Assembly (NCBI GenBank): GCA_029844215.1
Contig: CM056724.1
Coordinates: 2,164,307 to 2,228,306, forward strand
Direction of reading: 5' to 3'
DNA length: 64,000 nucleotides
DNA from: Przewalskia tangutica
Lineage: Eukaryota > Streptophyta > Magnoliopsida > Solanales > Solanaceae
In this document: in pieces, positions 21,977 through 34,084 of the stretch
Position numbering within the stretch: the stretch's first letter is position 1
Layout: each line of letters opens with the position of its first letter
Notes under the pieces: generated by a model
Told to the model about the DNA's origin: nothing
Database searches by the model: none
Seen by the model: only the letters and a program-made list of their open reading frames with translations
Program-made: the position numbers and the translations under genes

Positions 21977-22795
21977 GAACGTTACTTTTGTGTTTTGTCC
22001 CTTGATCTCTATTAGAAAAGGCTATTATTTATTTATAGAGGCCGGAATAATCATTATTGAGACGATTCAAAATCCCAAAAAAGAATGCTAATCCGCCTCT
22101 TGAACTGATCTAAGTTTTGGATTCATCTTTCAAGAAAATAGACTTATAATTATTTATCCATTTATGTTAAATACTGACAATATATACATTTATTTTACAT
22201 TATCAATAATTTTGAACATGTGATAGCAGGCTACTTACAACATTTAATAATTAGTGTTTATTAAAATATTTACTTACAATATCTAATATTGATCTGATCG
22301 TATAAATATTTTTTACACTATCTTTGGAATAAGTTATTATTCCTAGTTGCCAAAACTACAGTAACCTATAACTAATTTCTAATTACTTCCTACTATTTTT
22401 CCCAAGATAAAAGGAAACACACAACACAAGAACCCCCCCCCCCCCCCGACCCCCACACACAGAGATACATTGTGTGGTATGCATAAACCTTGGTATCTTT
22501 TGTACCCAAGAGAATCTTTCGGTTTCTTAATGCCTAAGAGTATTGTAACATATTCTCTATATTTTTATGAGAATATCATAATACCAAAAATACATTTATG
22601 TCAAGTAAACATCATATGTTAGAGTTTTATGAGGACAAAAAGAAGATTAGTAATCTGCATCCATAGGTGCTGAATTTGCAATGTTAAGATTGGATCTGGC
22701 AGGTGATAGTAAGTTGGTAGATGTCAAGACACATTATGCAAAATAATAAGTAATAATTTAGAGGACTATTATAGTGTCCTAGCTTTTCATAGTTA
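21977..22795. other. Intergenic sequence with a 15-base C run
   Basis: No gene recognised. A run of 15 C lies at 22433-22447 and is followed by GACCCCCACACACAG. The rest is AT-rich. Confidence 0.5.
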
Positions 22796-23232
22796 CTCTT
22801 TCCGTTTCAAATTATGCAACAGTATTTTCTTATTAGTTCGTTCCGAATTTAATAATATTTGTAGTTTATGTTTCATTTCATACCATCTTATAATGAGCAT
22901 CAAGACTTTGATCTAGTGCTAAAATAGATCGTCGATGTGTGAATTAAGCATAAATCAGGTTATGTGACAGTATTTTCTTTATGTTGGTTCTAAATTTAGA
23001 AACATTTGTAGTTTATGTTTCATTTCATATCATCTTACTCTTTTTACAATGTGCCTCAGGGCTTTGATCTAGTGCTAAAACATATCGTCGATATGCGGAT
23101 TAAGCATATATCAATTTCAGGTTATGTGACGGCATTTTTTTATTAGTCCGTTCTAAAATTAGAAACATTCGTAGTTTATGTTTCATTTCATACCATCTTA
23201 CTCTTTTTACAATGAGCCTCATCGCTTTGATC
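22796..23232. repeat. Tandem repeat array, about 150-175 bp unit, left block
   Basis: Three degenerate units share TAGTTTATGTTTCATTTCATA, CATCTTACTCTTTTTACAATG, GCTTTGATCTAGTGCTAAAA and GTCGATGTGCGGATTAAGCATA. The array is interrupted by the hAT element and resumes at 37792; a further block lies at 39250-39680. Confidence 0.75.
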
Positions 23233-23517
23233 CATAGTGCGGTGGGCGGACGGCCCACCGGATCGGGTTTAGCGGGCTGGGCGGCCTGGCCGAGAAAAGG
23301 GGCGGGTCGAAATGGCGGGCTGGAGGGGTCGGTCGGGCGACTACCATGTCCCGTCCCGATCCCGGCCCCGCTGCGGGCCTGACGGCCGGGCCTGACGACG
23401 GGCGGGTTTTTTTTTTTTTTTCCACTAAATTAAAAATAATAAATTACTAAGTACTAACAAAGTAACATTAACATATACTTGTCATATTATAGACTTATAG
23501 TATTATAATTTATAATT

Positions 23518-23612
23518 ATAGTATTATACTCATATATATAATATATTTATAAAGTATAAACTATAAACTATAAAGTATAAACTATAAAGTATAAAGTTAT
23601 AAACTAAATAAT
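23518..23612. repeat. AT-rich ATAAAGTATAAACT microsatellite-like repeat
   Basis: Repeats of ATAAACTATAAAGTATAAA lie between the transposase 3' end and the transposon terminus. The same word family recurs near the end of the second hAT (57300-57385), so the two transposons share a 3' region. Confidence 0.7.
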
Positions 23613-23939
23613 TAAACAAAGACAAGAATAGTGTAAAAAAAACATCCCAAGGCTGTTTTTGTGCCTTTTATATTATTAATTTCATTGAAATATCAAATAT
23701 ACAAGATTCAAAATTACATTGTAGTGTACTGTTGTTGAAAAAAATTGCAAAAGAGTGAAAGACATAGAAAAATTTAAAAATTGCAATGAAATAAATTACC
23801 AATTTGAAAATATTTTTTCTAATTTCTTTATAATTTCTTGTGGTTCTTCGGTTGGAATTGGTATATCTTGATCAAATTGTTCCACGCCGCTACTCATGCC
23901 TTGAGATAAAATGTCGTTGTAGTTGTCGCCATCTTCTTC

Positions 23940-25706
23940 GTTAATCTCGTTGATCGCACCTCCTTCGCTCCGCTCGTATCCAATCTACGAATAGTACCGC
24001 CATCTCAGTATCTCCCGCTAATGAGTGTCTCAGGTTTCCTATTTGAAATCGCTGCAGAAAACGCTTTCGATCACGACGCAGAATGTTCAAAATATCTCGC
24101 CATCATTGAAAGTGTCGAAATGTCTTCTCATTCGCTCCAATATTTCAGCAAGTCTTCCTTTCCTTCTTCATTGATAATTGCTTGGTAAGGTAAATTACCC
24201 TGCAAAACAAAAACATCGAACTCACTAATTTGGTTAGCACTGCTACCACCGCACATTTTATTTCTAAGGCTTTCAATAGAATTAATATTAGGCCTAGCCA
24301 CAGAAACTGCTTGTCGTTTTTTAGGTTGTGTTGAAGAAGAAGATGATACAAAAGTCGGTTGGTTACTAGCACTTTCTTGCTGGTAATGCCGATATACTTT
24401 TGCATTCATCTTCTACGCTATTCAACACTTCTTCTAGCGTTAGTTCAATAGGTGGTTCAACATTTAAATTTTTGGGAGTTGGAGGTGGTAGTACGTCCAT
24501 ACAGTATATATATTTTCAATAAGACTTTTACAACCTCTACTTTAATAGTCGGGTTTAATACACAGACCAATAATATAAATAGGGAATAGGAATAAAATAT
24601 TTTTAATTTCATAAACATTTTTTTAATAGTCAGATAAGCGTGTTTTTCCATATATTCTTTAAGAAGTAAAAATATTATAGCTATATAAAACAACATAGTT
24701 GAAATAGTAGGATAATATAAAGTAGAAAATTCTTTTGTTGCTCGTTGAAAATTTTCTAAAAATACAATAAGTTCTCTAATTTTCTCCCAATCAGTATCCA
24801 CAATCATATCATTTGGATTTTGATTATGGGCGTTAAAAAAATAAAGTAATAGGTTTTCTATAGTCATAAGCAACAACTAGTTGGTCATATAAAGAATTCC
24901 ACCTAGTTGGTACTTCTTCTGAATTTTTCAGAAGATAGTCCACAATCGTGGCAAGTTTTTATATTCTTTTCTTTGTTGAATTCTATTATTTTTAAAAATA
25001 AAGTGTATAGCAAATTGTATTTTTCAAGAATATCTTGAAAAAGTGAAAGACCATCCTTTACAACTAAGTTATAAATATGGCACGCACATTTGATATGAAA
25101 ATGTTTTGGAAAAGACGGAGTTAAAACATTTCTTAAAATACTAATAGCAGAATTGTTAGAAGATGCATTATCTAATGTAATACTCATAACTTTATCAGTT
25201 ATTCCGTAATAATCGGCGACTGAATAAATATTTTCTGAAATAAACTCACCAGTGTGCCTACTATCTATATATCTATATGCTAAAATACGTTTTTGCATAG
25301 ACCATTTATAATCTATCCAATGACAGGTTACCGTTAAATAATCATGGCCGTTAGTACTACGACCTATATCAGAAGTTAAAGCGACTTTGCAATTTAAATG
25401 ATATAATGCATAACGTAAATACTGTTGATATTCATGTGCAAATTTAAATACATCTCTTTTAACAGTTGATCTAGGAAAACCTTTATAAGCAGGATTATAC
25501 ATATCTCTAATATAATGAATAAAACCAGGAGATTCAGGAAATGAAAAAGGCAAACCCTCCACAGCAACTAATTTTGCTAGTGCTTCCCTATCTTTATGTT
25601 TATCATATTTAGGGCCTACAACTCCCCCCGTCATAGGGTTAATTTGACCCTGTACTTTCTCCGGGACAGTAGTATGTGAACCTTGTCCCGATTGAGAGGA
25701 CGTTTG
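23940..25706 (-). pseudogene. hAT transposase, catalytic and C-terminal part
   Basis: Minus strand, several frames. 24903-25706 has the region before the core (VAVEGLPFSFPESPGFIHYIRD), then LTSDIGRSTNGHDYLTVTCHWID, SITLDNASSNNSAI and HIKCACHIYNLVVKDGL, matching the RNase H-like core of plant Ac/Tip100-type transposases. 24457-24876 has WEKIRELIVFLENFQRATKEF and TLYYPTIS. 23940-24130 has NLRHSLAGDTEMAVLFVDWIR, the hAT C-terminal dimerisation motif. Frameshifts and stops separate these blocks. The DNA-binding N-terminus lies at 36694-37064, beyond the inserted retrotransposon. Confidence 0.88.
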
Positions 25707-28315
25707 TGTCACGCCCTAAATTTTCCTAAGTCTTTACTTAGGGCGTGATGGCACCTGGACAATTATTTTCCACCAGGAGCACCATTTAATTCTCTTTATT
25801 TAGAAATTTGAACTTATATTCAAATACGGAGCGATTAATAAAAATAACAATAAAGAAATATGTTTATGACTTTATATGAAAAAAAACATAACGCGAGCCC
25901 ATGCTCGTGCAAATATTGTTTCTACATAGACATACTGACAAAGATTATTCTAAGTTGGAAGGGAGATCATTCCACACGGCATATCGAGACATTGAACCGA
26001 CATTACGAACTCGACGAGTACCAAGCCGAAACAATGGACTTGGTATGAAAAGAGGTCATGGACGATCGCTAGCCTTGGCGTGGAGCCTTTCCTCTATCAC
26101 CCTTTCCAAACATGTTAAATAAAGAGTCACCTACCATCCAATGAGTGAGAACCTTACCGCAATTCAAAGTAACACCACAATATTCCAAGTGCAATCACAT
26201 TATAACGTAATAAGCATATTGCAAAACATATCGATTACAACATCTTTAAATATGCAACAACTCCTCATAGGAAATTCTTGGTTTAACTAACACTTCATTT
26301 TATCTCGTATTATAAGTTGAGACATTCCCCTGCATTTCCACATGTTTATTAAATTTATATAGTTGTGAACGCGTATTCACTTTTCATATTTATATATAGG
26401 TGAACATGTGTTCATCTTTCATATTTGTTATGCGTGCAACCCGATCCATTATATTTACGTATTTGTGAACACGTATTCACTTTACGTTTTGTTGCGGCGC
26501 AACCCGATCCATTATGTTTACGTATTTGTGAATGTGTATTCACTTTACGTTTTGTTGCGCGCGCAACCCGATCCGTTATATTTACGTATTTGTGAACATA
26601 TATTCACTTTACGTTTTGTTGGCGTGCAACCCGATCCATTATGTTTACGTATTTGTGAACGCGTATTCACTTTACGTTTTGTTGCGGCGTGCAACCCGAT
26701 CCATTATATATTTATATATTTATATATTTATGTGAACACGTATTCACTTTTCATATTTTTCAGAAGATCAAACAAATACTATTCTTTTTTTCTAACATTC
26801 ATCATTCATACTTGTAACGATTATAACTTTTAACCATAACTCCAACTAAGGTGTTTCTCAGCGGAAACTAAGGTAAGACGGGGATCTTTCACTGTACCAA
26901 ATTTCATTCAAAACTACATTGGTTAACTAACACAAATTCATCCTCAAAACAGCTACATGAAATTTATTTCGGCAGAATATTTATTAAACAACACTCAATC
27001 TTAGAATAGTCACAACTCCTAATCTGTAAACCCGTTCAATCCCCATAAATTCTCAAAACGACGAGAACAGAGAGCTACACGTCTCCATGTGAACCATTCT
27101 TTCATATTCTGTACCATTTGGTACAGTTTTACACTTTTATTCGCTGCCCTTCCTGGATATCGATAGATCCAAGGCAGAAACTTTAAACAGCGATAACTCT
27201 CAATCCGTAAGTCGGATAGACCCCCGTAAGGTCTCAAAATGTCCACAACAAAGAGATCTAGAACTTTCATTTAGAAACAATTTTCATATTCCCCACAGAT
27301 TAGTACAGTTTTACGTTTCAACGTCCTGCCCTTCTGGATATCGATGAATCCGAGGCAGCAACTTCAAACTACAATAACTCTCAACTCGTAAGTCCGTTTT
27401 AATAAATCTTTATATACATCTGTCCGTAACAGAGATTTATAACCATGTAAATTTTCATATAATTCTAATAAGTAAAACTCAATAAAAACAGTCCGTAATT
27501 ATGCCTTTCCGAATTTCGACCAAATCTCAGGCAGGAACTTTGAACTATGATAACTTTCAAACCGTATGTCCATTTTACCTCATTTTTGGTTCTATATGAT
27601 CATATTAGAGAGGTGTACAATTCTTCCAAATTTCATCAAATTCTAACAATTATAACTCAGTGAGAACAGTTCGTAAAGTTCATGACGCAACTAGTTATCT
27701 AAACCATCAAAAGTTCAATATTTCTTTTCAACACTCAATTCTTATTCCAACATGTATTGAACTAAAAATAAAGGATGTTACCAAGAATTTCTGAGTGAGA
27801 AAACTCACCTTGTAAGTGTGAAAAAGATTGTGGTTCGGTTGCTACAAGTGGTCCTTGCTCCTTAGTGTTCCCTAATTTTATTGTTCTCCTTCCTCCCTTG
27901 ATATTTTCTTGATTTTTTCCTTCTTGTTCACTTGTTTTTTTCTGATTTTCTAACCTTTATGTTATGCCCTTTGTTTGTGTGTAAATACAATGTATAAATG
28001 AAGGAGTTTTCTATAACCTATGGGAGGTGAAAAACCAAAAGATTGAAGGGAAATGAAAAGGAGGGGGAGGGGAAGGGCTTGTACGTGAAATCTGAAATGC
28101 ATGCTGCATTTGGTTTTTTTTTGTTTTTTTTTTTTGTTTTTGTTTTTGTTTTGTTTTTCTTTTGTTTTCTTATTTTCATTTCATCTATCTATTTATCCAA
28201 CTTTAACACTAACTCTATCCCATACAATTTATTCTTTGTTTTTCTTATATATATATATTTTTATTAACCCAACCACAACTATATATTATTATTATTTTTT
28301 TTTCCGGATTTTACA
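25707..28315 (-). repeat. 3' LTR of the chromovirus
   Basis: Starts with a hairpin: CACGCCCTAA (25710-25719) and TTAGGGCGTG (25738-25747) are perfect inverted arms. It contains the minisatellite at about 26405-26745 and, at 27000-27700, degenerate repeats around TGGATATCGATAGATCCAAG and ATAACTCTCAATCCGTAAGTC. Confidence 0.93.
26405..26745. repeat. LTR minisatellite, about 65-68 bp unit, five copies
   Basis: Each unit reads GCAACCCGATCCATTAT, TTTACGTATTTGTGAAC, ..GTATTCACTTTACGTTTTGTTG. The copies differ mainly in the GCGGCGT/GCGCGC linker and in single bases of the GTGAAC..GTATTCAC core, which is itself an imperfect palindrome. Unrelated to host coding, although it keeps open frames. Confidence 0.85.
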
Positions 28316-28480
28316 TTCTCTCCTCCTTAAGCAACATTCGTCCTCGAATGTGAATAAGGTCGTAACATAATCACATAGACACAATAATGTTTATTGTTAT
28401 TGTAACAAATTTGGGGCTTCACATTCTCCCTTCCTTAAGAAGCATTCGTCCTCGAATGAGAATAAGGTTGTAACACACGT
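28309..28480. repeat. Duplicated polypurine-tract region
   Basis: ACATTCTCTCCTCCTTAAG followed by CATTCGTCCTCGAATG occurs at the LTR edge (28313) and again at about 28420 (ACATTCTCCCTTCCTTAAG). On the minus strand both give AAGGAGGAGAGAATGT-type purine tracts; only the one next to the LTR is used by position. Confidence 0.75.
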
Positions 28481-28539
28481 AAAGACACGCAAATGACACA
28501 CATATGAAGTACTATGTAATGCATTTTTTTATTACCTTA

Positions 28540-29604
28540 GTCAAATAGAACGGATATTTGACTTTCATCGCCTCTTCCGCTTCCTGTGTGGCTTCCTGTG
28601 GAGTGGTTCCTCCATAGACCTTCACTAAGCAATATCTTTATTCCTAAGGCGCTTAACCTTCCTATCAAGTATTTCCACCTAACTTCTTCATATGAAGCTC
28701 CTCATTAAGAATTATCTCACGGGAAGGATGGCGTGACTTGGATCGTGCAAGTATTTTCGTAACATTGACACATGGAATACCGGATGCATCGCTTCCATTT
28801 CTTGTGGAAGTGCTAATTCGTAAGCCACATTCCCACTCTTCGCAAGATCTCATATGGCCCAATAAACCTTGGGCTCAATTTCCTTTCTTACCAAAGCGCA
28901 TCACTCCTTCATTGGGGACACTTTTAAAAATACTTTCTCCTCTTGGAATTCAAGATCTCTTTCCGATGATCCGCATAGGACTTATGACGACTATGAGCTG
29001 TTTTGATCCGCTCCCAATCATCTGTACCTTATCATTTGTTTCTTGAATGACTTCAGTCCGAATAAGGCGTCACCCACCTCGAACCATCAGTGGAGACCTA
29101 CATTTTCGTCCATATAATGCTTCAAACGGCCATTTGTATGCTAGAGTGAAAACTATTGTTGTAGGCGAACTCAATTAGACATAGATGGTCCAACCACCCA
29201 AAATCTAACACAAGATCGCAACATGTCCTCAAGTGTTTGAATTGTTCGCCGACTTGCCCATCTTTTGCGGGTGGAAAGCCGTGCTTAACTTAACTTTTGT
29301 CCCGAGACCCTGCTGGAAACTTTGCCAAAAGTGTGAGGTGAACTGGGAACCCCTATCTCAAATAATTTGTAAGGGAATCCTGTAACCGCACAATCTCCTC
29401 AAATAAATCTGTGTCTTGTGGTGCGCGATCGTAGTCTTGACCGTAAGAAATGGGATGACTTTGTAAGCCGATCAACAATCACCCAAATAGAATCATACCT
29501 TCTCGAGTTTTCTGGACCGATTTAAATCCATATGAATCGCCTCCCACTTCCACATGGGACTCCGATGTCCTCAAGTAATCCGCTGAGTTTTTGATGTTCG
29601 ACTT
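28540..29604 (-). pseudogene. Chromovirus integrase C-terminus and chromodomain remnant
   Basis: Minus strand, broken frames. Near 28570-28690 pieces resembling RRLRNKDI, VKV.WRNH and EEAMKVKYPFY are spread over frames; they match the chromodomain end of plant Tekay-type polyproteins, which targets insertion to chromatin marks. Further integrase core pieces lie up to 29600 but are too frameshifted to place the catalytic residues safely. Confidence 0.6.
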
Positions 29605-30280
29605 TCACCGACATATAAGACACCTCCCGACAAACTCCGCAACGTCTTTCTTCATCCCGTCCCACCAGTAATTTGCCTTGAGGTCCTGATACATTTTTGT
29701 TGACCCTGGATGAATGGAATATCTTGTGTTGTGACCCTCATCTAAGATCTTCCTCCTTAGATCCTTTACCTTAGGAACACATAACCTACCCTTATACCGG
29801 AGGGTTCCGTCATTATCTCCCAATGTAAACTGTGAAGGTCTTCCCTGTTGGATCTTCTCTCGAAATCCAACAAACTCCGTATCCTCAAACTGACTTTCTT
29901 TTATTTCTGAAGCTAAGGCAGACTGCGAGGTATCATGTACCACCACCCTACCTTCACCGATCTCAGTTAAGCTAACCCCGAGGTTTCCCAATCTTTGTAC
30001 CTCACGAACAATACCCCTCTTTTGTATTGCCAAATGGGCCAAGCTGCCCATTGATCTCCTACTGAGTGCATCAGCCACCACGTTGGCTTTTCCAGGATGG
30101 TAAAGAATACTAAGGTCATAATCCTTAAGCAACTCTAACCATCTTCTTTGTCGGAGATTCAGATCCTTCTGTGTGGTTATGTACCGCAAACTCTTATGAT
30201 CTCAGAATATGTCCACATGCACACCATAGAAATAATGTCTCCATATTCGTAAGGCAAACACCACCGCAGCTAATTCCAAG
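29605..30280 (-). CDS. Chromovirus RNase H end and integrase zinc-binding domain
   Basis: A 194-codon minus ORF (29605-30189). It starts YITTQKDLNLRQRRWLELLKDYD and ILYHPGKANVVADALSRR, the C-terminal part of gypsy RNase H with the ADALSR motif. It continues through a linker to HNTRYSIHPGSTKMYQDLK..YWW and VGRCLICR, the H-H-C-C zinc finger of integrase. Just upstream (30190-30280) the RNase H frame is interrupted by a stop. Confidence 0.9.
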
Positions 30281-31300
30281 TCATGAGTTGGGTAATTCTT
30301 CATGTATCTTCAATCGCCTAGATGCATACGCAATAACCTTTCCAAACTGCATCAAGACACATCCTAACCCAACTCTGGAGGCATCGCAATAGACTGTGAA
30401 CCCTTCTTGTCCCGATGGTAAGGTTAGGACTGGTGCAGTAGTCAACAATTCCTTCAGTTTCTTAAAACTTGCTTCACATGCTTCTGACCACTGATACTTA
30501 ACCGCTTTTTGAGTCAATCGGGTCAAAGGAGCAGCAAGACTAGAAAAACCTTTTACGAATCTTCTATAATACCCAGCCAAACCCAAGAAACTTCTAACCT
30601 CTGGCTTGAGTGGTCGGTTTGGCCGCTTTATCGCTTCTATCTTCCGGGGTCTACCATAATTCCATCCTTGACACAACATGGCCCAAAAAGGCTACCTTTT
30701 CCAACCAAAATTCACACTTTGAAAATTTAGCATATAGTTTCTCTGTTTCAAGACTTGAAGCACTACACTCGATGCTCTTCATGTTCTTCAACACTCTTCA
30801 GAAATTAGGATATCATCTATGAACACAATCACGAACAAATCTAGGTATGGTTTGAAGATTCTGTTCATTAAATCCATAAAATTCGTTGGGGCATTGGTTA
30901 ACCCAAAAGACATGACCAAGAACTCATAATGGCCGATCGGGTTCTAAAGGTCGTTTGGATATATCATCCGGATTTATTTTCAAATTGGTGATATCCCGAA
31001 CGAAGATCAATCTTGGAAAAATAGCTAGCTCCTCAAGTTGGTCAAAAGATCATCGATTCTTGGTAATGGGTATCGGTTCTTGATCGTGACCTTATTGAAG
31101 TGCCGATAATCAATGCACATTCGAGCGATCCATCTTTCTTTTTACAAACAGATCGTGCACTTAAGGGAAACACTAGGCCTTATAAAGCCTTTATCCGTAA
31201 GATCCTTCAATTGTTCTTTTAACTCCTCAATTCACGGGCCATTCGATATGGAGGAATAGAAATGGGTCTTGTGCCGGAATTAACTCTTTAGCAAACTCCA
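30281..31300 (-). pseudogene. Chromovirus reverse transcriptase, partly open
   Basis: 30281-30679 is open and reads RSFLGLAGYYRRFVKGFSSL, FKKLKELLTTAPVLTLP and FTVYCDASRVGLGCVLMQ, the RT connection and the start of RNase H with its catalytic CDAS. At 30800-30880 (minus) another frame gives MNRIFKPYLDLFVIVFIDDI, the palm motif with the catalytic FIDD. Further upstream the fingers are visible only as short pieces. At least three frame breaks. Confidence 0.88.
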
Positions 31301-31900
31301 CTTCTCTATCCTAGGAAGGCTGGAAGATCTTCAGAAAAACCTCCTAAAATTTCGAACAATAGGAACATCATTCACCGAGGATTCTTTTTGGGTATCCACT
31401 ATATTAGCCGATATGCATACTCCACTCGTGACTTCTCAATAACTTTTGAGCCCCAAGGTAGGAAATAAAGCGACTGAGGATATTCCAACCCTACCCTTAT
31501 AACAACTTCTCGGTTCTCCGAAAAGTTAATCTCACTATCTTTCGTCGACAATCCAACATGGCATAACATGCCGACAACCAATCCATACCCAAAATGACGT
31601 CAAGTCTACCATATCAAGTAGTACTAGGTTCACCATTGTTCCCCGCCATTCACTTCTAATGGAAAATTATTTACCACCCGAGAGGCCCAAATTGAGGCCC
31701 CATCGTGTCATAACCTCAACAGTTCACTTAAATAAGAAGGTTCTACATGTAAATTCTTAGCAAAGCTCATTGACACATATGAAAATGTAGAGCCGGATCG
31801 TATAATACAAATGCAGAATACTCGAGACTAGCAAAATACCCTTGACCACCGCATTAGATGCTTACGCCTCATTCCTCAGGGCAAAGCGTAGAGCCGATTA
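31301..31900 (-). pseudogene. Chromovirus protease region
   Basis: Minus pieces such as VVIRVGLEYPQSLYFLPWGSK, FDVILGMDWL-like GYGLVVGMLCHVG and SFAKNLHVEP fit the retropepsin/RT-linker region. The catalytic D-S/T-G cannot be read because of frame breaks. Confidence 0.5.
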
Positions 31901-33824
31901 AATTGTTGGGTTGTTGACCTCCCGACTCAAGGGGTTGGTTTCCCGATTTCCAGTGGCACCGTGGTTGCTTGACCTCCCTGAATATATTGAGTTTGGGTCC
32001 TCTTCTTGCAATCCACGGCATAGTGGCACGACTTCCACGCTTATAACATGTCTTCGTTAAGAGCCGACATTCTCCGGTGTGTTTTCTTTGACAAATCTTA
32101 CAAATCGGTTTGTCGCCTCCCGTGTTAGGGTTGGTGGCCTTGTCCTGCTACCTTGGTAATTAGACCAACTGTGCCCTTAGGCTTGAAATAAGATCGACCA
32201 CGATTGGTTCGGTCCTGAAGATCCCTTACTAAACTCCCGCTCGATTTTGACTCGTTAAACGATCCCGGCGTCCAAATCTCTTCTGCGAATATTCTCTTTT
32301 TGCTTTAGCGAAACCTTCTACCCTCAAAGCCATATCGACAATCAAGATAAGTTCGATCGTTGGCTAACGCCACCACCTTCTTCTCGCTATGTTCGTTTAA
32401 ACCTCTACAAATCGCTTGACTCTATCCATTTCGTAGGGACGACATGTGTTGTATGCCGATAACCTCACGAATCGTATCATATTCTTGTACACCGCGTCAC
32501 CTTGCTTCAATTGTTCAAACTCCGTCGAGCGCATCTTGCGCCGTATTAGGCATAAACTTCAATGAATGCCGCTCAACCTCCCAAGTCATTGGTGGTGACA
32601 TCGGGGACGATTTTTCCTAAAATTCCTCCACCACACCCCTGCATCATCCACTAGTCGCGGCGCTACCAAGTTGGCGCCTGCGTCTCCACGCATCCCAATG
32701 TGAACATTAAGTCTTCAACTTCATCGAGGAATACCATCGGTCGGCCTTGGGGTCCTTCCCCGAGTACAATGGTTCTCTTCTCTCATAAAATTTGCCCATA
32801 GCCTATCAGTGCTCGCTGGGATTCTACACTCCTGCGTAGTGCGATCGCAATCGGTCCTCGGCCTGCAGTTCTCGTTCGGGGCTATGACAGACACTAGGTG
32901 CGGGCGGAACCATGTGTGGAATCACTGCCATTAACTCTATGAGTCTATCTAGTTTTTGTCCCACCGTTTCTTGGGCCATTTGACTCTCGTTTTCTCCAAC
33001 ATTTTCTCCGACATTTTCTCCGCTCCCTTCAACACCACTACGTCAATCGGAGGTACATGAGCTTCGTGATGAACCTCCTCTTGAGCCCCGGGATTTGTGA
33101 ATTCACCATTTTCTCGTGAAGACAAACACACTCATATTTTAGAAGGCGGAATGTCTATTCTAGCTCCTAAATTTTCTTATAGTTCATAAGCATGCAACAC
33201 CACAATATGCCAACAAGGAAAATAATTTAATAAAACATATCCTTTCTTTCTTGTATTCATAGTACTTCATTCATCATATTTTAAAATAACAATGTCATGA
33301 CCACAATACATCACATCAGGTCAACTCTGCCATTGTGCAACCCGCTATAGCCCTTTGTATCGAGCAGACACCTACTATCACGCGTTAAAGGGCTTAACCG
33401 CATGATTCGTCTATTCTCGCAGTTGACATTCAACTCCCCGTGAACCTTCCTTTTGTTTCTCTTTCCATATAGTTCATTTTATACCTTACTCTCTTACATG
33501 ATTCGTAAATGGTGCAATGAATTTTCGTAATATCTTCTCTAGCATCCTTGCCTTTCGAATGCGGAATGAAACTTTTCTCGACGGAATTGACTATTATCCG
33601 TAGTATGACTCCAATTGGAAAGTTGAAGAAGGTCGGGTCGTATGAGCGTCTTTCCTTCTAGTCCTAAGCAAATATGTACATAGTACGATTGTGTCATCAA
33701 TGTACTCATCAAAATCACCTTCTGAGTCCATCTTGCGACGCATGAACTCCCTCTGAGCTCTCATTTCCTTTGCCTGTTCCATGAGTACTTCCCTTTTTGT
33801 TGGAACTCGCCTTATAATCGCCAT
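31901..33824 (-). pseudogene. Chromovirus gag, frameshifted
   Basis: Around 32040-32130 (minus) lies CKICQRKHTGECRL, the first half of the gag zinc knuckle of Tekay-like elements. Towards 32950-33824 follow acidic/basic N-terminal gag pieces (RVPTKREVLMEQAKEMRAQR, EEVHHEAHVPPIDVVVLKGA). The whole region is broken by many small indels, often at CG-containing words. Confidence 0.65.
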
Positions 33825-34069
33825 CTACACAAATCATATTAGTCAGTATAATGTTGTACAATCCCCTTTTCTAACCCGTGTGAAGGAGGTAGTACGAGAA
33901 ATCAAGTCTTTGAAAAGACTCAAGGTAGGCACGAGAAGAGTACGAAAGAAGTGAAACTTTAGGATGTTATTCCGTTTACTTATTACTAAGGGCGCGCACA
34001 CCGCCGCAATAAGTAACCGCTCAAACACCCAACTCGAAGGAAACTTCCTAGAATCTCTTAACTGGTTTA

Positions 34070-34081
34070 GCTTTGATACCA
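34070..34081 (-). other. Primer-binding site of the chromovirus
   Basis: Minus strand TGGTATCAAAGC three bases from the 5' LTR edge, initiator tRNA-Met type. Confidence 0.85.
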
Positions 34082-34084
34082 ACT

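Noticed and set aside
21977..23232. Possible promoter and 5' exons of the ubiquitin-like gene right of the LARD
   Set aside because: The flank joins the TSD as expected, but no exon, TATA box or donor site convinced me.
23219..23425. Pro/Arg-rich ORFs at the GC-rich hAT ends (also 37586-37885)
   Set aside because: They come from the GGGCGGGTCGG subterminal repeats of the transposon.
26408..26833. Repeat protein with CNPIHYIYVFVN units
   Set aside because: The frame is produced by the LTR minisatellite (unit length near a multiple of three); the same ORFs appear in two frames and in both LTRs.
27019..27270. 83-codon minus ORF present in both chromovirus LTRs (also 35397-35648)
   Set aside because: Identical because the LTRs are identical; it is LTR sequence without a known product.
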